DNA of 44,060 nucleotides from Chloroflexota bacterium. GTDB lineage: Bacteria > Chloroflexota > UBA11872 > VXOZ01. Below the pieces are notes generated by a model. It did no database searches and was not told the DNA's origin. It saw nothing but the letters and a program-made list of their open reading frames with translations. The translations under genes and the position numbers were made by a program. Below, piece by piece: positions 40,055-44,060 of this stretch. Within the stretch, counting starts at the first letter, position 1. Each line of letters opens with the position of its first letter. The stretch lies in contig JAJEAH010000065.1 in the NCBI GenBank assembly GCA_022824225.1, positions 1-44,060 of the forward strand. Reading direction: 5' to 3'.

Positions 40055-41443
40055 CTAGTCCTCGATGGTGGCTTGCAGCACCGGCTTCAGGTCTTGCAGC
40101 ACCGTAGCCACGTCGTCCTTGCCCGTGTAGACGCGCTCGTTCAACTGATCGCGAATGATCGGGTAGACGGCGGCCCAGTTCAGGCGAAAGAGTCTGGTCT
40201 GCGGCACAGCGCCGACCAGGCTGTTCGTGGCCGCTTCCAGACCCACGTCCGGCAGGTCCTTGAACTCTTCCTCCAGCCAGGACAAGTGCAGGCTGGCCTG
40301 GGAAGGAATCTTGCCGAAGAAGATGGAGTAGCGCCCGTCCTCCAGCAGGTACTTGATGACTTCCCAGGACTCATCGGGGTGTTCGGTCCCGTTGACGATG
40401 CCGAAGCTGTGCCAGTTTACGTCGGGCACCGACCGCTTCCCGGCGGGTGACGGCGCCAGCACCAACGGCACCTTCTGCTCCACGCGCGTAAACCGCGTGA
40501 TGGCGTAGGGCGGCATGCGCACCACGCCGGTGAGCCCGTTGTTGAACACGTCATAGAAGTTCATGCCATGCACTTCGTCTAGCTCGCCCGGCTTGGGCAC
40601 CGAGCGATACTTGACTGACATATCGAAGTAGTTCGTCATGCCTTCGACCATGTCGGGATTGTCGGACGTGATGGTCTTCAGGTCCTCACTCACCCAGTCG
40701 GTGTCCCAGAGCAAGGTATGGCTCCACCAACCGCCCTGGTCGGCGATGCCGAACTGCTCCACGGTGTCGCCCTGCATCTTGGTAAGGCGCAGGCCGACGT
40801 CGATCCACTCGTCCCAGCCCCAGGTCTGTTCCAGGTCGGCGCTGGGCAAGCCAATGCCGGCCTCATCGAAGATTTGGCGGTTCAGCGCCATGACGAAGGT
40901 GTTGCCGCCGTGGCCCCAGGGGATGGTCCAGAGCTTACCGTCGTAGCGGGTGTAGAAGTCGAAGAGCTTGGGCGCAAAGACGGTGAGGTCGTATTGGTCG
41001 CGGGCGACATAGGCGTCAATCGGAATCAGCCAGTCGTTCTCGGCCATGGTTTCCGCGATGGTGGCGTATTCCCACACGTCCGGCGGAATACCGCCCGCGA
41101 TGAGCACTTGCAGCTTTTCGCGCATGCCGGCCTCGCCGCCCGGCTGCGACGAGAGTTCCAGGTCGATGTGCGGATTTGCGGCCTCGTACGGCTTTTCGAT
41201 CTCGTCTTCCCAGCGGGCCAGCAGGTCATCCGACACGCTGATGTAGGCAACGATCGTCGTCGCCTCCATCTCCGCCGGCGCTTCCGCTTCGGACTTTGGC
41301 GCGGCCTCCTCCTGTTCGCCGCCCGCCGGGGCCGCGGCGCCGGTCGCGCCGCACGCGGCAAGCAGGACTCCGCCGCCGATCACTCCGGCACCGCCCAGCA
41401 CCGACCGGCGCGAAGCATGGACTCGATACAACTCTCGATCCAT
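40055..41443 (-). CDS. Solute-binding lipoprotein of the sugar ABC type, orphan
   Basis: The 462-residue protein starts with ASRRSVLGGAGVIGGGVLLA then ACGATGAA: twin Arg and lipobox with Cys ~31, then an acidic linker. The mature domain reads WEDEIEKPYEAANPHIDLEL, REKLQVLIAGGIPPDVWEYA, IPWGHGGNTFVMALNRQIFD and GIVNGTEHPDESWEVIKYLL, the family 1 binding-protein pattern. AAAGGGAG precedes ATG 41443, which I chose over the open frame reaching 42124. No permease is adjacent. The gene is divergent from the Nif3-like gene and has a palindrome at its promoter. Confidence 0.9.
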   Translation of the reverse strand: MDRELYRVHASRRSVLGGAGVIGGGVLLAACGATGAAAPAGGEQEEAAPKSEAEAPAEMEATTIVAYISVSDDLLARWEDEIEKPYEAANPHIDLELSSQPGGEAGMREKLQVLIAGGIPPDVWEYATIAETMAENDWLIPIDAYVARDQYDLTVFAPKLFDFYTRYDGKLWTIPWGHGGNTFVMALNRQIFDEAGIGLPSADLEQTWGWDEWIDVGLRLTKMQGDTVEQFGIADQGGWWSHTLLWDTDWVSEDLKTITSDNPDMVEGMTNYFDMSVKYRSVPKPGELDEVHGMNFYDVFNNGLTGVVRMPPYAITRFTRVEQKVPLVLAPSPAGKRSVPDVNWHSFGIVNGTEHPDESWEVIKYLLEDGRYSIFFGKIPSQASLHLSWLEEEFKDLPDVGLEAATNSLVGAVPQTRLFRLNWAAVYPIIRDQLNERVYTGKDDVATVLQDLKPVLQATIED

Positions 41444-41497
41444 TTGGCTCCCTTTCTTTGACGGAATGACACGCAGCACGTTAGAGTGCTTAACTGT

Positions 41498-41526
41498 CAT
41501 TATGAACGCCTGTTGACAATTGTCAA
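41498..41526 (-). promoter_or_regulatory. Promoter of the third solute-binding gene with an overlapping palindrome
   Basis: On the minus strand TTGACA (41521-41526) and CATAAT (41499-41504) are 16 bp apart. The -35 lies inside the perfect 14-bp palindrome TTGACAATTGTCAA (41513-41526). A dimeric repressor bound there would block the lipoprotein promoter. Confidence 0.55.
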
Positions 41527-41548
41527 GGCAGCAAGAAACGAGAATACC

Positions 41549-42370
41549 ATGCGCGCGCACGAAATCGACCAACACATGCGGGCAGTCGGCACGTGGGTAG
41601 ATTGGGGCCGTACCGTCGATACATTCAAAGCCGGGGATCCGGGTAGCGACGTGCGCGGCATTGCCGTGGCGTGGCAGAGCCAGTGGCCGACGCTCAAAGC
41701 CGCCCACGCCGCCGGTTGTAACGTGTTCGTGACCCACGAACCGACGTTCTACGTCCACCGCGACGACGAACCCGGGTCGTTCGCCGACGACCACACCGCG
41801 GCGAAACGCGCCTGGCTGGCGGAAACCGGTATGGTGGTCTACCGCTGCCACGACGTGTGGGACGTGATGCCCAGGCACGGCATACGCGATAGCTGGGCCC
41901 GGGGGCTGGGACTGGCCGGCCCGCCGCTGGCCGCGGATGCGCACGGCTGGTACGGCCTGTACGCGGCGCCAAGCCAAACGGTGCTCGCGCTGGCGCAAGC
42001 CTTTGCCGCGCGGCTGAGCGCCATCGGCCAAGACCAGGTGCAGGTGCTCGGCGACGCAACGCGCACGGTTGAAAGGCTGGCTATCGGCACGGGCGCAGCT
42101 TGCCGTGTGCCCGACATGGCGCAACTACACGACCAGGACGGCAGGTATCCCGATGCGCTGCTGGTGACCGAAGACGGCATGCGCTTCTGGGCCGACGGCA
42201 GTTGGGCCATCGACCGCGGCCTGCCGCTGCTGGTGGTGAACCACGCCACCGCCGAGGAGTGGGGCATGCAGTCGCTGGCGGAGTACCTCAGCGGTCACTT
42301 CCCCGGCGTCCCCGTGCGGCATTTTCCCCAGGGCTGCCAGTACACGAGCGTCCGCGCCGTGGCCGGGTAG
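41549..42370 (+). CDS. Nif3-like dinuclear metal-centre protein
   Basis: The 273-residue protein matches the Nif3/YbgI family at FVTHEPTFYVHRDDE (His and acidic ligands), YRCHDVWDVMPRHGIRDSWA and ALLVTEDGMRFWADGSWAID, ending PLLVVNHATAEEWGMQSLAE then GVPVRHFPQGCQYTSV. Such proteins bind two metal ions in a toroidal hexamer; the reaction is unsettled (GTP cyclohydrolase-like and hydrolase roles have been proposed). ATG 41549 starts RAHEIDQHMRAVGTWVDWG; the ribosome-binding site is weak and the frame is open to 41486. Confidence 0.85.
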   Translation: MRAHEIDQHMRAVGTWVDWGRTVDTFKAGDPGSDVRGIAVAWQSQWPTLKAAHAAGCNVFVTHEPTFYVHRDDEPGSFADDHTAAKRAWLAETGMVVYRCHDVWDVMPRHGIRDSWARGLGLAGPPLAADAHGWYGLYAAPSQTVLALAQAFAARLSAIGQDQVQVLGDATRTVERLAIGTGAACRVPDMAQLHDQDGRYPDALLVTEDGMRFWADGSWAIDRGLPLLVVNHATAEEWGMQSLAEYLSGHFPGVPVRHFPQGCQYTSVRAVAG

Positions 42371-42450
42371 GCAGTGAGACGCGGCCAAGCGCCTGGCCGG
42401 GATAGTATTCGCCACTCTTTTTAGTCCCAGTCACACTCCGGCGCGGGGAG

Positions 42451-42474
42451 GCGGGGGACAAGCCGCCGCGCTAC
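42451..42474. repeat. Dispersed GTAGCGCGG repeat, left of the dehydrogenase
   Basis: The reverse strand reads GTAGCGCGGCGGCTTGTCCC. A related copy in the opposite orientation lies at 43875-43896, beyond the dehydrogenase gene. Confidence 0.6.
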
Positions 42475-42498
42475 CCCGAGGAGAGCGAAACAGAATCC

Positions 42499-42600
42499 GT
42501 CATTCCCGTGACAACGGGAATCCATCTTCTCCGGTTAGGCATCCCGCCATGCCGAACGAAGAAGCCCCGGATGGATTCCCGCCTGCGCGGGAGTGACGGA
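42499..42600. repeat. Pair of REP-like elements of the kind found inside uvrA
   Basis: GTCATTCCCGTGACAACGGG (42499-42518) continues AATCCATCTTCTCC; its mate, ATGGATTCCCGCCTGCGCGG then GAGTGACGGA, lies at 42571-42600 in inverse orientation. These are intergenic copies of the element that makes up the insertion at 2514-3516. The 42371-42760 spacer holds no gene. Confidence 0.8.
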
Positions 42601-42760
42601 TCCACGCCAGGCCGTGCGGTTGGTCTCGCCGCTCTGCCATGCGCCTTGACACCGTGGCGAGACCCTTACCATACTGAATGCGACAACACCATCCGCATTG
42701 AGAATGTTGGCGCGTGGCTGATTGCCTCTTAATGTGCCCAAACGTAGGGGAAGCAGGACC

Positions 42761-43837
42761 ATGGCTGAAACGATGGACGCGGTAGTTTGCTACGGGCCGC
42801 AGGACTACCGCGTGGAACAAGCGCCCTTGCCGGTGATGGAAGACGCGTCCATGATTCTGCGCACCGCGGCCAGCGGCATCTGCGCCAGCGACATCAAATG
42901 CTACGACGGCGCGGGGCACTTCTGGGGCAGCGAGACCCGCAAGCCCTACGTGATTACGCCCGTTGTGCCGGGGCATGAGTTTAGCGGCTACGTGGAAGCG
43001 CTTGACCCGGCGGCGGCGGAGCGGCACGGCCTGCGAGAAGGTGATCTCGTCGTGGTAGAACAGATTGTGCCCTGCTGGCAGTGCCGCTTCTGCACCCGGG
43101 GCCAGTACTGGATGTGCCAGGTCAACTACATCTTTGGGTTCAAGGGCGGTATCTGCGACGGCGGCATGGCGACCCACGTGCGCGTGCCGCGCAACGCCAT
43201 CGTCCACAAGGTACCGGACGGCCTCACGGCGGAACAGGCCGCCTACGTGGAGCCGCTGGGCTGCGCGCTCCACGCGGTGGAACGCGGCGAGATTAGCGTC
43301 GGCGATACGGTGGTGGTTGCCGGCATGGGCAATATCGGCCTCTGCATGCTGCAGGCGGCGCGGCTCTATTCACCCGCCACCCTCATCGGCATCGACCTGC
43401 ACCCGAGACGCCGCGCGTTGGCGACCGAGTTCGGCGCTGACGTGGTGCTGGACCCCACTGACCCCGGCGCCTTGGAGGCCGTGCTCGACCTTACCGACGG
43501 CTACGGCTGCGACGTATACATCGAAGCCACCGGCCATCCCTCGGGCGTAACCCAGGGCCTGGACATGGTCCGCAAGCTCGGCACGTTTGTGGAGTTCAGC
43601 GTGTTTGCCGAGGACGTGAAAGCCGATTGGACCATCATCGGCGACCGCAAGGAACTCAACATCCACGGCGCGCACCTGAGTCCCTATACATACCCCTTGG
43701 CCATGGACCTGCTGCTGCAGGGCAAGGTGACGGTGGACCCGCTCATCAGCCACACGTTCCCCATCAGCGCGTTCCCGGAGGCCATGGCAGCGGCCCACAA
43801 TAACGCCGAGGGCATGAAGGTGATGATCGTACCGTGA
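42761..43837 (+). CDS. Zinc-dependent alcohol/polyol dehydrogenase (MDR family)
   Basis: The 358-residue enzyme oxidises an alcohol with NAD(P). Signs: catalytic-zinc region ASGICASDIKCYDGAG and PGHEFSGYVEALDP; structural-zinc cysteines in CWQCRFCTRGQYWMC; PLGCALHAVERGEISVGDTV; Rossmann VVVAGMGNIGLCMLQAARLY with GIDLHPRRRALATEFGADV. The layout resembles threonine/sorbitol-type dehydrogenases; the substrate is unknown. ATG 42761 has AGGGGAAGCAGGA upstream; an earlier in-frame start at 42722 lacks one. It is a single gene between repeats. Confidence 0.93.
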   Translation: MAETMDAVVCYGPQDYRVEQAPLPVMEDASMILRTAASGICASDIKCYDGAGHFWGSETRKPYVITPVVPGHEFSGYVEALDPAAAERHGLREGDLVVVEQIVPCWQCRFCTRGQYWMCQVNYIFGFKGGICDGGMATHVRVPRNAIVHKVPDGLTAEQAAYVEPLGCALHAVERGEISVGDTVVVAGMGNIGLCMLQAARLYSPATLIGIDLHPRRRALATEFGADVVLDPTDPGALEAVLDLTDGYGCDVYIEATGHPSGVTQGLDMVRKLGTFVEFSVFAEDVKADWTIIGDRKELNIHGAHLSPYTYPLAMDLLLQGKVTVDPLISHTFPISAFPEAMAAAHNNAEGMKVMIVP

Positions 43838-43874
43838 GCGGCAGGGGTCTTCATTGCTCATTCTTAATCTTCTG

Positions 43875-43896
43875 TAGCGCGGGGACTTGTCCCCGC
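43875..43896. repeat. Palindromic repeat right of the dehydrogenase
   Basis: GCGGGGAC, TT, GTCCCCGC (43879-43896) is a perfect stem-loop preceded by GTAGC. It could end the dehydrogenase transcript and belongs to the same repeat family as 42451-42474. Confidence 0.6.
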
Positions 43897-43917
43897 CGGT
43901 GTTGGCAACGCGGGAAA

Positions 43918-43935
43918 CCAAGAGAAGATGGATTC
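43918..43935. repeat. REP-like element cut by the IS30-type element
   Basis: CCAAGAGAAGATGGATTC is identical to bases near 3298-3315 inside uvrA, where it continues CCGTTTTCACGGGAATGACG. Here the match stops at 43935 and foreign sequence begins. Confidence 0.7.
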
Positions 43936-44060
43936 GCTAGACTCACAAACGAAGTGCAACACTTTGCTAAGGTGTTGCCATGGGAAAACACTACAGTCAG
44001 TTCACCTTTGAAGAGCGGTGTGAAGTGGCCCGTCTACTCACCGCCAAGCAGTCGTACTGG
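43936..44060 (+). mobile_element. Left end of an IS30-family element (partial)
   Basis: The sequence from about 43936 (GCTAGACTCACAAACGAAGT) has no match to the REP element it interrupts. It includes a small hairpin GCAACAC/GTGTTGC (~43957-43979) and then a transposase start. The right end is outside the window, so ends and target duplication cannot be verified. Confidence 0.6.
43980..44060 (+). CDS. IS30-family transposase, N-terminal fragment (window edge)
   Basis: The 27 codons seen read MGKHYSQFTFEERCEVARLL then TAKQSYW, matching the N-terminal helix-turn-helix start of IS30 transposases (pattern 'LTxEERxxIxxLL'). The gene continues beyond 44060. No ribosome-binding site is obvious. Confidence 0.7.
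   Translation, partial: MGKHYSQFTFEERCEVARLLTAKQSYW

Noticed and set aside
41513-41541. Plus-strand promoter for the Nif3-like gene using TTGACA at 41513
   Set aside because: No -10-like hexamer lies 16-18 bp downstream; the same palindrome fits the minus-strand promoter much better.

Overview
The window is a GC-rich bacterial chromosome segment with a patchwork layout: single housekeeping genes separated by repeat-rich, gene-poor spacers. Three secreted solute-binding lipoproteins share a twin-arginine leader plus a lipobox (LAACGA type). This, the repeat families and the gene mix suggest an uncultivated Chloroflexota-like bacterium, possibly marine or host-associated. That is inference from style; no marker gene here fixes the taxonomy.

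Left part (1-12.5 kb): a solute-binding lipoprotein; a uvrA whose first half carries about 335 in-frame extra residues made of palindromic intergenic repeats; a small antitoxin-like ORF; a chimeric J-domain/propeller protein; and the pheS-pheT operon. pheS has a consensus promoter, a roughly 250-nt leader and an intrinsic terminator just before its start, so attenuation is likely. A tandem repeat lies between pheS and pheT and extends the 3' end of pheS.

Middle part (12.5-25.5 kb): an overlapping pair of an AAA15/OLD-like ATPase and a small PD-(D/E)XK-like protein, which looks like an undescribed two-gene defence module; a P1B metal ATPase; a 125-bp MITE-like element; an SRPBCC protein; a 13-copy repeat array; a GT4 glycosyltransferase; then about 4 kb of toxin-antitoxin genes and their wreckage (DUF4258/DUF2283, PIN/antitoxin, DUF5615/DUF433, HicA/HicB, plus several decayed copies).

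Right part (25.5-44 kb): UbiA-type prenyltransferase overlapping tilS; Cu/Zn superoxide dismutase; an orphan solute-binding protein; a purine/pyrimidine permease fused to a degenerate GHKL-ATPase-like tail; a TerY-P-type triad (VWA, PP2C phosphatase, pseudokinase-like kinase); a small membrane protein; a YyaL/DUF255 protein lacking its CxxC; a third solute-binding protein divergent from a Nif3-like protein, with a perfect palindrome over its promoter; a zinc alcohol dehydrogenase; and, at the right edge, the start of an IS30-family element that interrupts one of the palindromic repeats.

The candidates most worth following are the repeat-invaded uvrA, the ATPase/nuclease pair at 12.7-14.9 kb, the permease-GHKL fusion, and the propeller protein with an inserted J domain.
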